From contig NC_087067.1 of NCBI RefSeq assembly GCF_963678635.1, positions 42,682,696 to 42,746,695 on the forward strand: a DNA stretch of 64,000 nucleotides, given 5' to 3'. The translations under genes and the position numbers were made by a program. Positions 47,410 to 58,990 of the stretch are shown piece after piece; the first letter of the stretch is position 1, and each line of letters begins with the position of its first letter. Below the pieces are notes generated by a model, which was not told the origin of the DNA, made no database searches, and saw only the letters and a program-made list of their open reading frames with translations. The DNA is from Symsagittifera roscoffensis (Eukaryota; Xenacoelomorpha; Acoela; Convolutidae).

Positions 47410-48551
47410 TCCTTATACTGATTAATAACAATGCAACTGTTTAATTTTGTACAATTTTATTCGTTTCTACCAAACACACTTCAATTTCTGTTCTTGACAG
47501 CTTACATTTCACGATGTCTCCGAAGTTGACTTCCAAAGGTCGTTTTCTTTCACTTATTTGGACAGTTTTTTCACTGAAGAATTTTACTGCTGCTGCGTAT
47601 CTCGATTAGCAAAAATCAGTGACTTCAAAGCTCCCGAACGGACTTTATAACAAAGAAGTATTCTCAATTTTTGATCCTGTGCTTCCTTGAATTGCGGTTT
47701 GATCAGTGATTTATGAGTTAGATTAGTAAGACAATTTAAACTTCGTTCTCAAACTGTGTTTCATTGACCAAAACAATTTCTTCCTTTTCTGTGTTTTTTT
47801 TAGTTTTTAATTTGAGATGAAGTTAGTGGAAGTTGAACATAGTCTCCATTGGAGCTGTTTGGCTGTTATAACATGTTTTATTAAAAATCTTAACTGCTAA
47901 ATTTTGAACTTGACTCAAACAACAGCTGTTACTAGAGAAAATTTGAGCACAAACAAAAAAGATCAAATTAATTAAAAGCCTACGCTCGACAAAAAACTCA
48001 ATCTCCGCTAAGAAACATTGCTCTAAACTGAACACATTTTGTTTGTTTTTGCATCAACTTCTTTCATTTTCCTGGAAAATGAAAATGTCACGCTTGCTAC
48101 TGCCTCAGTTCTCGAGTAGCGCACTCGTAGGTTCAGAGGTCCCCAGTTTGAGGTTGCCACCAAAAAATTGGTTCTCATCGGACCTTTTCCACAGCTTCAG
48201 TAAATCAAAATCCCATCTGAAACATTTGAAAACGCAGCTTTGGTGGATAGAAAGTTTTAGCGTTTTTTAAAAAATAATTCCTGACGGAGCTACATTTCAT
48301 ATCCTATAGTTCTTTTTGAGTGTTTTATTGTTTGAAAAATAAAAATTTTCTGGTGTATTTCTTAATTTTTTCTTGTTTTCCGGAGATGAAAAACAATTTT
48401 TTATTAATCATAAAATGATAAGGTAATCAATGAAATGTTGTGTCATCTGATTTCATCATTGAGAACAACTTTTGAAAATAGTATGAATCGAACCTAAATT
48501 CAAAATGAACTATTTTGAAACAAAAGCTTGAAGAAGCCTCCCAAAAATTTA

Positions 48552-48624
48552 CGCCCCACAAGGGACTCGAACCTTTGACCGTTGGATTAAAAGTCCAACG
48601 CTCTACTAGCTGAGCTAGCAGGGC
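48552..48624 (-). pseudogene. tRNA-Lys(UUU)-like type B copy
   Basis: 73 nt, same as at 45005. Confidence 0.55.
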
Positions 48625-49765
48625 TAAGTATTATGCTCAATAACAATGCAACTGTTTAATTTTGTACAATTTTATTCGTTTCTACCAAACACACTTCAAT
48701 TTCTGTTCTTGACAGCTTTACATTTCACGATGTCTCCGAAGTTGACTTTCAAAGGTCGTTTTCTTTCACTTATTTGGACAGTTTTTTTCACTGAAGAATT
48801 TTACTTCTGCTGCGTATCTCGATTAGCAAAAATCAGTACATTCATAGCTCCCGAACGGACTTTATATCAAAGAAGTATTCTCAATTTTTGATCATGTGCT
48901 TCCTTGAATTGCGGTTTGATCAATGATTTATGTGTTAGAGTAGTAAGACAATTTAAACTTCGTTCTCAAACAGTGTTTCATTGACCAAAACAATTTCTTC
49001 CTTTTCTGTGTTTTTTTTTTACTTTTAATTTGAGATGAAGTTAGTGGAAGTTGAACATAGTCTCCATTGGAGTTTTTTTGGCTGTAATAACATGTTTTCT
49101 TAAAAATTTCAACTGATAAATTTTGAACTTGGCTCAAACAACAGCTGTTCGTAGAGAAAATTTAAGCACAAACAAAAAAGATCAAATTAACTAAAAGCCT
49201 ACGCCCGACAAAAAACTCATTCTCCGCTAAGAAACATTACTCTAAACTGAACACATTTTGTTTGTTTTTGCATCATCTTCTTTCATTTTCCTGGAAAATG
49301 TCACGCTTGCTACTGCCTCAGTTCTCGAGTAGCGCACTCATAGGTTCAGAGGTCGCCAGTTTGAGGTTGCCACCAAAAAATTGGTTCTCATCGGACCTTT
49401 TCCACAGCTTCAGTGAATCAAAATCCCAGCTGAAACTTTTTAAAACACAGCTTTGGTGGATTAGAAAATTTTAGCGTTTTTTTAAATGATTCCTGACGGA
49501 GCTACATTTCTTATCCTATAGTTCTTTTTGAGTGTTGTATTGTTTGAAAAATAAAAATTTTGTTGTGTATCTCTTAATTTTTTGTTGTTTTCCGGAGATG
49601 AAATACAATTTTTTTTATTAATCATAAAATGATAACGTTATCGATGAAAGGTCGAATCGTCTGATTTCATCATTGAGAACAACATTTGAAAATAGTTTGA
49701 ATCAAACCTAAATTCAAAATGAACCTATTTTGAACAAAAGCTTCAAGAAGCCTCCCAAAAATTTA

Positions 49766-49838
49766 CGCCCCACAAGGGACTCGAACCCTTGACCGTTGTA
49801 TTAAAAGTCCAACGCTCTACCAGCTGAGCTAGCAGGGC
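49766..49838 (-). tRNA. tRNA-Lys(UUU)-like, one anticodon-stem mismatch
   Basis: 73 nt with intact acceptor, D and T arms and loop CTTTTAA. Only G30-A40 is mismatched. Anticodon TTT. Confidence 0.55.
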
Positions 49839-50978
49839 TCATTATACTGATCAATAACAAAGCAACTGTTTAATTTTGTACAATTTCATTCGTTTCTACC
49901 AAACACACTTCAATTTCTGTTCGTGACAGCTTTACATTTCACGGTGTCTCCGAAGTTGACTTTCATAGGTCGTTTTCTTTCAATAATTTTGGACAGTTTT
50001 TTTACTTAAGAATTTTACTGCTGCTGCGTATCTCGATTAGCAAAAATCAGTACTTTCAAAGCTCCCGAACGGACTTTACAACAAAGAAAAATTCTCAACT
50101 TTTGATCCTGTGCTTCCTTGAATTGCAGTTTGATCAGTGATTTATGTGTTAGAGTAGTAGACAATCTAAACTTCGTTCTCAAACAGTGTTTCATTGACCA
50201 AAAAATTTTCTTCCTTTTCTGGGTTTTTTGAACTTTTAATTCGAGATGAAGTTAGTGGAGGTTGAACATAGTCTCCATTGGAGTTGTTTGGCTGTTATAA
50301 CATGTTTTCTTAAAAATCTTAACTGCTAAATTTTGAACTTGGCTCAAACAACAGCTGTTCGTAGAGAAAATTTGAGCACAAACAAAAAAGATCAAATTAA
50401 CATAAGCCTACGCCCGACAAAAAAACTCAATCTCCGCTAAGAAACATTGCTCTAAACTGAACACATTTTGTTTGTTTTTGCGTCAACTTCTTTCAATTTC
50501 CTGGAAAATGTCACGCTTGCTAATGCCTCAGTTCTCGAGTAGCGCACTCGTAGGTTCAGAGGTCCCCAGTTTGAGGTAGCCACCAAAAAATTGATTCTGA
50601 TCGGACCTTTTCCACAGCTTCAGTGAATCAAAATCCCATCTGAAACTTTTGAAAACACAGCTTTGGTGAATTAGAAAATTATAGCGTTTTTTTTAAAAAG
50701 GATTCCTGACGGAGCTACATTTCATCTCTTATAGTTCTTTTTGAGTGTTGTATTGTTTGAAAAATAAAAATTTTCTTTTGTATTTCTTGATTTTTTGTTG
50801 TTTTCCGGAAATGAAATACAATTTTTTTTATTAATCATAAAATGATAACGTAATCGATGAAATGTTGAAGCGTCTGATTTCATCATTGAGAACAACATTT
50901 GAAAATAGTTTGAATCAAACCTAAATTCAAAATCAACCTATTTTGAACAAAAGCTTGAAGAAGCCTCCCAAAAATTTA

Positions 50979-51051
50979 CGCCCCACAAGGGACTCGAACC
51001 CTTGACCGTTGTATTAACAGTCCAACGCTCTACCAGCTGAGCTAGCAGGGC
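50979..51051 (-). tRNA. Lys-bodied tRNA with GTT (Asn) anticodon
   Basis: 73 nt and otherwise the same as the copy at 49766, but loop CTGTTAA gives anticodon GTT, the normal Asn anticodon. Acceptor, D and T arms are intact; G30-A40 is mismatched. A one-base change of T34 to G would explain it. Amino acid identity in the cell is unknown. Confidence 0.55.
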
Positions 51052-52191
51052 TCATTATTCTGATCAATAACAAAGCAACTGTTTAATTTTGTACAATTTC
51101 ATTCGTTTCTACCAAACACACTTCAATTTCTGTTCGTGACAGCTTTACATTTCACGGTGTCTCCGAAGTTGACTTTCATAGGTCGTTTTCTTTCAATAAT
51201 TTTGGACAGTTTTTTTACTTAAGAATTTATCTGCTGCTGCGTATCTCGATTAGCAAAAATCAGTATTTTCAAAGCTCCCGAACGGACTTTATAACAAAGA
51301 AAAATTCTCAATTTTTGATCCTGTGCTTCCTTGAATTGCAGTTTGATCAGTGATTTATGTGTTAGAGTAGTAGACAATCTAAACTTCGTTCTCAAACAGT
51401 GTTTCATTGACCAAAAAATTTTCTTCCTTTTCTGGGTTTTTTGAACTTTTAATTCGAGATGAAGTTAGTGGAGGTTGAACATAGTCTCCATTGGAGTTGT
51501 TTGGCTGTTATAACATGTTTTCTTAAAAATCTTAAATGCTAAATTTTGAACTTGGCTCAAACAACAGCTGTTCGTAGAGAAAATTTGAGCACAAACAAAA
51601 AAGATAAAATTAACATAAGCCTACGCCCGACAAAAAAACTCAATCTCCGCTAAGAAACATTGCTCTAAACTGAACACATTTTGTTTGATTTTGCGTCAAC
51701 TTCTTTCAATTTCCTGGAAAATATCACTCTTGCTAATGCCTCAGTTCTCGAGTAGCGCACTCGTAGGTTCAGAGGTCCCCAGTTTGAGGTAGCCACCAAA
51801 AAATTGATAATGATCGGACCTTTTACACAGCTTCAGTGAATCAAAATCACATCTGAAAATTTTGAAAACACAGCTTTGGTGAATTAGAAAATTATAGCGT
51901 TTTTTTAAAAAAGGATTCCTAAAGGAGCTACATTTCATCTCTTATAGTTCTTTTTGAGTGTTGTATTGTTTGAAAAATAAAAATTTTCTTTTGTATTTCT
52001 TGATTTTTTGTTGTTTTCCGGAGATGAAATACAATTTTTTTTATTAATCATAAAATGATAACGTAAACGATGAAATGTTGAAGCGTCTGATTTCATCATT
52101 GAGAACAACATTTGAAAATAGTTTGAATCAAACCTAAATTCAAAATCAACCTATTTTGAACAAAAGCTTGAAGAAGCCTCCCAAAAATTTA

Positions 52192-52264
52192 CGCCCCACA
52201 AGGGACTCGAACCCTTGACCGTTGTATTAACAGTCCAACGCTCTACCAGCTGAGCTAGCAGGCC
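52192..52264 (-). tRNA. Lys-bodied tRNA with GTT (Asn) anticodon
   Basis: 73 nt. As at 50979 but position 2 is G, which breaks the second acceptor pair. Confidence 0.5.
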
Positions 52265-53402
52265 TCATTATTCTGATCAATAACAAAGCAACTGTTTAAT
52301 TTTGTACAATTTCATTCGTTTCTACCAAACACACTTCAATTTCTGTTCGTGACAGCTTTACATTTCACGGTGTCTCCGAAGTTGACTTTCATAGGTCGTT
52401 TTCTTTCAATAATTTTGGACAGTTTTTTTACTTAAGAATTTATCTGCTGCTGCGTATCTCGCTTAGCAAAAATCAGTATTTTCAAAGCTCCCGAACGGAT
52501 TTTATAACAAAGAAAAATTCTCAATTTTTGATCCTGTGCTTCCTTGAATTGCAGTTTGATCAGTGATTTATGTGTTAGAGTAGTAGACAATCTAAACTTC
52601 GTTCTCAAACAGTGTTTCATTGACCAAAAAATTTTCTTCCTTTTCTGGGTTTTTCGAACTTTTAATTCGAGATGAAGTTAGTGGAGGTTGAACATAGTCT
52701 CCATTGGAGTTGTTTGGCTGTTATAACATGTTTTCTTAAAAATCTTAACTGCTAAATTTTGAACTTGGCTCAAACAACAGCTGTTCGTAGAGAAAATTTG
52801 AGCACAAACAAAAAAGATCAAATTAACATAAGCCTACGCCCGACAAAAAAACTCAATCTCCGCTAAGAAACATTGCTCTAAACTGAACACATTTTGTTTG
52901 TTTTTGCGTCAACTTCTTTCAATTTCCTGGAAAAGGTCACGCTTGCTAATGCCTCAGTTCTCGAGTAGCGCACTCGTAGGTTCAGAGGTCCCCAGTTTGA
53001 GGTAGCCACCAAAAAATTGATTCTGATCGGACCTTTTCCACAGCTTCAGTGAATCAAAATCCCATCTGAAACTTTTGAAAACACAGCTTTGGTGAATTAG
53101 AAAATTATAGCGTTTTTTTAAAAATGATTCCTGGCGGAGCTACATTTCATATCCTATAGTTCTTTTTGAGTGTTGTATTGTTTGAAAAATAAAAATTTTC
53201 TTGTGTATTTCTTGATTTTTTGTTGTTTTCCGGAGATGAAATACAATTTTTTTTATTAATCATAAAATGATAACGTAATCGATGAAATGTTGGGCCGTCT
53301 GATTTCATCATTGAGAACAACTTTTGAAAATAGTTTAAATCAAACCTATATTCAAAATGAACCTAGTTTGAACAAAAGCTTGAAGAGCCTCCCAAAAATT
53401 TA

Positions 53403-53475
53403 CGCCTCACAAGGGACTCGAACCCTTGACCGTTGGATTAAAAGTCCAACGCTCTACCAGCTGAGCTAGCAGGGC
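53403..53475 (-). tRNA. tRNA-Lys(UUU)-like, one acceptor mismatch
   Basis: 73 nt, with every arm as in the reference copy at 54606 except C4-A69 in the acceptor stem. Loop CTTTTAA. Confidence 0.65.
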
Positions 53476-54143
53476 TCCTTATACTGATCAATAACAATGC
53501 AACTGTTTAATTTTGTACAATTTCGTTTGTTTCTACCAAACACACTTCAATTTCTGTTCTTGACAGCTTTATATTTCACGATGTCTCCAAAGTTGACTTT
53601 CATAGGTCGTTTTCTTTCAATAATTTTGGACAGTTTTTTTACTTAAGAATTTTACTGCTGCTGCGTATCTCGATTAGCAAAAATCAGTACCTTCAAAGCT
53701 CCCGAACGGACTTTATGACAAAGAAGTATTCTCAATTTTTGATTCTGTGCTTCCTTGAATTGCGTTTTGATCAGTGATTTATGTGTTAGAGTAGTAAGAC
53801 AATTCAAACTTCGTTCTCATTGACCGAAACAATTTCTTCCTTTTCTGCGTTTTTTTTTAACTTTTAATTTGAGATGAAGTTAGTGGAAGTTGAACATAGT
53901 CTCCATTGGAGTTGTTTGGCTGTTAATACATGTTTTCTTAAAAAACTCAATTGCTAAATTTTGAACTTGGCTCAAACAACAGCTTTTCGTAGAGAAAATT
54001 TGAGCACAAACAAAAAAGATCAAAATAACTAAAAGCTTATGCCCGACAAAAAAACTCAATCTCCGCTGAGAAACATTGCTCTAAACTGAACAGATTTTGT
54101 TTGTTTTTGCATCATCTTCTTTCATTTTCCTGGTAAATGTCAT

Positions 54144-54252
54144 GCTTGCTACTGCCTCAGTTCTCGAGTAGCGCACTCGTAGGTTCAGAGGTCCCCAGTT
54201 TGAGGTTGCCACCAAAAAATTGGTTCTCATCGGACCTTTTCCACAGCTTCAG
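54144..54252. other. Conserved array block with hairpin CGAGTAGCGCACTCG (example)
   Basis: This ~110-bp block recurs in most array units. Its core is the 15-nt hairpin CGAGT-AGCGC-ACTCG (54165-54179 here), followed by TAGGTTCAGAGGTCCCCAG, TTTGAGGTTGCCACC and TTGGTTCTCATCGGACC. In the common type CCTCA and TGAGG on either side could pair to form an outer stem. GGTCCCCAGTTTGAGG looks like the 3' half of a tRNA T arm. No known RNA was matched. Function is unknown. Confidence 0.5.
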
Positions 54253-54481
54253 TGATTCAAAATCCTATCTGAAACTTTTGAAAACACAGCTTTGGTGGAT
54301 TAGAAAATTATAGCATTTTTTTAAGATGATTCCTGACGGAGCTACATTTCATATCCTATAGTTCTTTTTGAGTGTTGTATTTTTTGAAAAATAAAAATTT
54401 TCTTGTGTATTTCTTGATTTTTTGTTGTTTTCTGGAGATGAAATACAATTTTTTTTATTAATCATAAAATGATAACGTAAC

Positions 54482-54510
54482 CGATGAAATGTTGGGTCGT
54501 CTGATTTCAT
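54482..54510. other. Conserved hairpin GATGAAAT...ATTTCATC (example)
   Basis: GATGAAAT and ATTTCATC are perfect inverted copies with a ~13-nt loop. On the tRNA strand it lies about 100 bp past the 3' end. It recurs in most units; older units keep six of eight pairs or fewer. Confidence 0.45.
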
Positions 54511-54596
54511 CATTGAGAACAACTTTTGAAAATAGTTTGAATCAAACCTATATTCAAAATGAACCTAGTTTGAACAAAAGCTTGAAGAAGCCTCCC

Positions 54597-54601
54597 AAAA
54601 A
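54597..54601 (-). terminator. T5 Pol III terminator
   Basis: On the minus strand the sequence after the discriminator base is TAAATTTTT, so T5 comes within 10 bases of the tRNA 3' end. The same T-run follows most other copies. Confidence 0.75.
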
Positions 54602-54616
54602 TTTACGCCCCACAAG

Positions 54617-54627
54617 GGACTCGAACC
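54617..54627 (-). promoter_or_regulatory. Internal B box of the tRNA-Lys copy at 54606
   Basis: GGTTCGAGTCC matches the B box (GGTTCGANNCC) that binds TFIIIC. Confidence 0.85.
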
Positions 54628-54659
54628 CTTGACCGTTGGATTAAAAGTCCAACGCTCTA

Positions 54660-54671
54660 CCAGCTGAGCTA
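54660..54671 (-). promoter_or_regulatory. Internal A box of the tRNA-Lys copy at 54606
   Basis: TAGCTCAGCTGG matches the Pol III type 2 A box (TRGYNNARNNGG). The GA-run copies have this segment destroyed. Confidence 0.8.
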
Positions 54672-55812
54672 GCAGGGCTAATTATACTGATCAATAACAA
54701 TGCAACTGTTTAATTTTGTACAATTTCATTCGTTTCTACCAAACACGCTTCAATTTCTGTTCTTGACAGCTTTACATTTCACGATGTCTCCAAAGTTGAC
54801 TTTCATAGGTCGTTTTCTTTCAATAATTTTGGACAGTTTTTTTACTTAAGAATTTTACTGCTGCTGCGTATGTCGATTAGCAAAAATCAGTACCTTCAAA
54901 GCTCCCGAACGGACTTTATGACAAAGAAGTATTCTCAATTTTTGATTCTGTGCTTCCTTGAATTGCGGTTTGATCAGTGATTTATGTGTTAGAGTAGTAA
55001 GACAATTCAAACTTCGTTCTCATTGACCGAAACAATTTCTTCCTTTACTGTGTTTTTTTTTAACTTTTAATTTGAGATGAAGTTAGTGGAAGTTGAACAT
55101 AGTCTCCATTGGAGTTGTTTGGCTGTTATAACATGTTTTATTAAAAATCTTAACTGCTAAATTTTGAACTTGGCTCAAACAACAGCTGTTACTAGAGAAA
55201 ATTTGAGCACAAACAAAAAAGATCAAATTAATTAAAAGCCTACGCTCGACAAAAAACTCAATCTCCGCTAAGAAACATTGCTCTAAACTGAACACATTTT
55301 GTTTGTTTTTGAATCAACTTCTTTCATTTTCCTGGAAAATGAAAATGTCACGCTTGCTATTGCCTCAGTTCTCGAGTAGCGCACTCGTAGGTTCAGAGGT
55401 CCCCAGTTTGAGGTTGCCACCAAAAAATTGGTTCTCATCGGAAATTTTCCACAGCTTCAGTGAATCAAAATCCCATCTGAATAGTTTGAAAACACAGCTT
55501 TGGTGGATTAGAAAAATTTAGCGTTTTTCGAAAATGATTCCTGACGGAGCTACAATTCATATCCTATAGTTTTTTTTGAGTGTTGTATTGTTTGAAAAAT
55601 AAAAACTTTCTTGTGAATTTCTTAATTTTTTGTTGTTTTCCGGAGTTGAAAATTTTTTTTTTTATTAATCATAAAATGATAACGTAATCGATGAAATGTT
55701 GGGTCGTCTGATTTCATCATTGAGAACAACTTTTGAAAATAGTTTGAATCAAACCTATATTCAAAATGAACCTAGTTTGAACAAAAGCTTGAAGAAGCCT
55801 CCCAAAAATTTA

Positions 55813-55886
55813 CGCCTCACAAGGGACTCGAACCCTTGACCGTTGGATGAAAACGTCCAACGCTCTACCAGCTGAGCTAGCAGGGC
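55813..55886 (-). pseudogene. tRNA-Lys-like copy with 8-nt anticodon loop
   Basis: 74 nt. The anticodon stem TTGGA/TCCAA is intact but the loop is CGTTTTCA, one base longer than normal. C4-A69 mismatch in the acceptor stem; D and T arms intact. Confidence 0.65.
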
Positions 55887-57028
55887 TCCTTATACTGATC
55901 AATAACAATGCAACTGTTTAATTTTGTACAATTTCGTTTGTTTCTACCAAACACACTTCAATTTCTGTTCTTGACAGCTTTATATTTCACGATGTCTCCA
56001 AAGTTGACTTTCATCGGTCGTTTTCTTTCAATAATTTTGGACAGTTTTTTTACTTGAGAAATTTGCTGCTGCTGCGTATCTCGATTAGCAAAAATCAGTA
56101 CTTTCAAAGCTCCCGAACGGACTTTATAACAAAGAAGTATTCTCAATTTTTGATCCTGTGCTTCCTTGAATTGCGGTTATATCAGTGATTTATGTGTTAG
56201 AGTAGTAAGACAATTTAAACTTCGTTCTTAAACAGTGTTTCAATGACCAAAACAATTTCTTCCTTTTCTGTGTTTTTTTTTATTTTTAATTTGAGATGAA
56301 GTTAGTGGAAGTTGAACATAGTCTCCATTGGAGTTTTTTGGCTGTTACAACATGTTTTCTTAAACATCTCAACTGCTGAATTTTGAACTTGGCTCAAACA
56401 ACAGCTGTTCGTAGAGAAAATTTGAGCACAAACAAAAAAGATCAAATTAACTAAAAGCCTACGCCCGACAAAAAACTCAATCTCCGCTAAGAAACATTGC
56501 TAAAAACTGAACACATTTTGTTTGTTTTTGCATCATCTTCTTTCAATTTCCCGGAAAATGTCACGCTTGCTACTGCCTCAGTTCTCGAGTAGCGCACTCG
56601 TAGGTTCAGAGGTCCCCAGTTTGAGGTTGCCACCAAAAAATTGGTTCTCATCGGACCTTTTCCACAGCTTCAGTGAATCAAAATCCCATCTGAAACCTTT
56701 AAAAACACAGCTTTGGTGGATTAGGAAATTATAGCGTTTTTTTAAAAATGATTCCTGACGGAGCTACATTTCATATCCTATAGTTCTTTTTGAGTGTTGT
56801 ATTGTTTAAAAAATAAAAATTTTCTTGTGTTTTTCTTGATTTTTTGTTGTTTTCCGAAGATGAGATACAGTTTTTTTTTATTAATCAAAAAATGATAACG
56901 TAATCGATGAAATGTTGGGTCGTCTGATTTCATTATTGAGAACAACTTTTGAAAAAAGTTTGAATCAAACCTAAATTCAAAATGAACCTATTTACAACAA
57001 AAGCTTGAAGATGCCTCTTAAAAATTTA

Positions 57029-57085
57029 CGCCCCACAAGGAACTCGAACCCTTTTCCAACGCTCTACCAACTGAGCTAGCAGGGC
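57029..57085 (-). pseudogene. tRNA-like copy lacking the anticodon arm
   Basis: 57 nt. Acceptor, D and T arms are present but the anticodon arm is gone, and the D arm joins the T arm by a short linker. A and B boxes remain, closer together than normal. Confidence 0.7.
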
Positions 57086-58202
57086 TCATTCTAATGATCA
57101 AAAACAATGAAACTGTTTAATTTTGTACAATTTTATTCGTTTCTACCAAACACACTTCAATTTCTGTTCTTGACAGCTTTACATTTTACGATGTCCCCGA
57201 AGTTGACTTTCATAGGTCGTTTTCTTTCACTTATTTGGACAGTTTTTTTTTTACTTAAAAATTTTACTGCTGCTGCGTATCTCGATTAGCCAAAATCTGT
57301 ATCTTCAAAGCTCCCGAACGAACTTTATAACAAAAATGTATTCTCAATTTTTGATCCTGTGCTTCCTTGAATTGCGGTTTGATCAGTGATTTATGTGTTA
57401 GAGTAGTAAGACAATTTAAACTTCGTTCTTAAACAGTGTTTCAATGACCAAAACAATTTCTTCCTTTTCTGTGTTTTTTTTTACTTTTAATTTGAGATGA
57501 AGTTAGTGGAAGTTGAACATAGTCTCATTGGAGTTGTTTGGCTGTTATAACATGCTTTCATAAAAATCTCAATGGCTAAATTTTGAACTTGGCTCAAACA
57601 ACAGCTGTTCGTAGAGAAAATTTGAGCACAAACAAAAAAGATCAAATTAACTAAAAGCCTACGCCCGACAAAAAAACTCAATCTCCGCTAAAAAACATTG
57701 CTCTAAAATGAACAGATTTTGTTTGTTTTTGCATCATCTTCTTTCATTTTCCTGGAAAATGTCATGCTTGCTACTGCCTCAGTTCTCGAGTAGCGCACTC
57801 GTAGGTTCAGAGGTCCCCAGTTTGAGGTTGCCACCAAAAAATTGGTTCTCATCGGACCTTTTCCACAGCTTCAGTGAATCAAAATCCCATCTGAAACCTT
57901 TAAAAACACAGCTTTGGTGGATTAGGAAATTATAGCGTTTTTTTAAAAATGATTCCTGACGGAGCTACATTTCATATCCTATAGTTCTTTTTGAGTGTTG
58001 TATTGTTTGAAAAATAAAACTTTTCTTGTGTATTTTTTTGATTTCTTGTTGTTTCCGGAGATGAAATACAATTTTTTTATTAATCATAAAATGATAACGT
58101 AATCGATGAAATGTTGGGTCGTCTGATTTCATCATTGAGAACAACTTTTGAACAAATGAACCTAGTTTGAACAAAAGCTTGTAGAAGCCTCCCAAAAATT
58201 TA

Positions 58203-58275
58203 CGCCCCACAAGGTACTCGAACCCTTGACCGTTGGATTAAAAGTCCAACGCTCTACCAGCTGAGCTAGCAGGGC
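58203..58275 (-). tRNA. tRNA-Lys(UUU)-like, one T-stem mismatch
   Basis: 73 nt with loop CTTTTAA. Only G52-A62 is mismatched in the T stem. Anticodon TTT. Confidence 0.55.
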
Positions 58276-58284
58276 TCATTATAA

Positions 58285-58990
58285 TGATCAATAACAATGC
58301 ACCTGTTAAATTTTGTACAATTTCATTCGTTTCTACCAAACACACTTCAATTTCTGTTCTTAACAGCTTTATATTTCACGATGTATCCGAAGTTGACTTT
58401 CATAGGTCGTTTTGTTTCAATAATTTTGGACAGTTTTTTTACTTAAGAATTTTACTGCTGCTGCGTATCTCGATTAGCAAAAATCAGTACCTTCAAAGCT
58501 CCCGAACAGTTTTTATAACAAAGAAGTATTCTCAATTTTTTATCCTGAGCTTCCTTGAATGGAGGTTTGAAAAATTTACGCCCCACAAGGAACTCGAACC
58601 ATTTTCCAACGCTCTACCAACTGAGCTAGCAGGGCTCATTCTAATGATCAAAAACAATGAAACTGTTTAATTTTGTACAATTTTATTCGTTTCTACCAAA
58701 CACACTTCAATTTCTGTTCTTGACAGCTTTACATTTTACGATGTCCCCGAAGTTGACTTTCATAGGTCGTTTTCTTTCACTTATTTGGACAGTTTTTTTG
58801 ACTTTCATAGGTCGTTTTGTTTCAATAATTTTGGACAGTTTTTTTACTTAAGAATTTTACTGCTGCTGCGTATCTCGATTAGCAAAAATCAGTACCTTCA
58901 AAGCTCCCGAACAGTTTTTATAACAAAGAAGTATTCTCAATTTTTTATCCTGAGCTTCCTTGAATGGAGGTTTGATCAGTGATTTAGGGG
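58285..58990. repeat. Rearranged stretch of array, two units fused
   Basis: The interval from 58203 to 58579 is only 376 bp between tRNA-like copies, and 58.57-58.80 repeats 57.02-57.25 kb (with the arm-less tRNA copy). At about 58,800 the sequence switches to the other unit's continuation. This looks like two crossover points. Confidence 0.7.
58579..58635 (-). pseudogene. tRNA-like copy lacking the anticodon arm
   Basis: 57 nt, the same deletion as at 57029, lying only 304 bp beyond the 58203 copy's 3' edge because the array is rearranged there. Confidence 0.7.

Larger units (their letters stand above)
42400..48630. repeat. Higher-order repeat of two unit types (A-A-B-B-A-B)
   Basis: Six consecutive units alternate between two nearly invariant types, told apart by their tRNA-like sequence: type A (GTT loop, 72 nt) at 42577, 43791 and 47338, type B (TTT loop, 73 nt) at 45005, 46172 and 48552. 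Type A neighbours are spaced 1,214 bp and the two B neighbours 1,167 bp. Confidence 0.85.
54606..54678 (-). tRNA. tRNA-Lys(UUU), best intact copy of the array
   Basis: 73 nt, no CCA encoded, no intron. Acceptor GCCCTGC/GTGGGGC pairs fully with two wobbles, D stem GCTC/GAGC with GG at 18-19, anticodon stem TTGGA/TCCAA with loop CTTTTAA (anticodon TTT), T stem AAGGG/CCCTT with loop TTCGAGT, discriminator G. A box TAGCTCAGCTGG and B box GGTTCGAGTCC match the Pol III consensus. A T5 run lies four bases past the 3' end. It is the best candidate for a functional gene among 39 copies and serves as the reference. Confidence 0.85.

Noticed and set aside
27466..55295. A recurring minus-strand frame of about 70 codons starting MFS.EQCFL
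   Set aside because: It follows the unit period, changes or breaks in other units, and has no recognisable domain.
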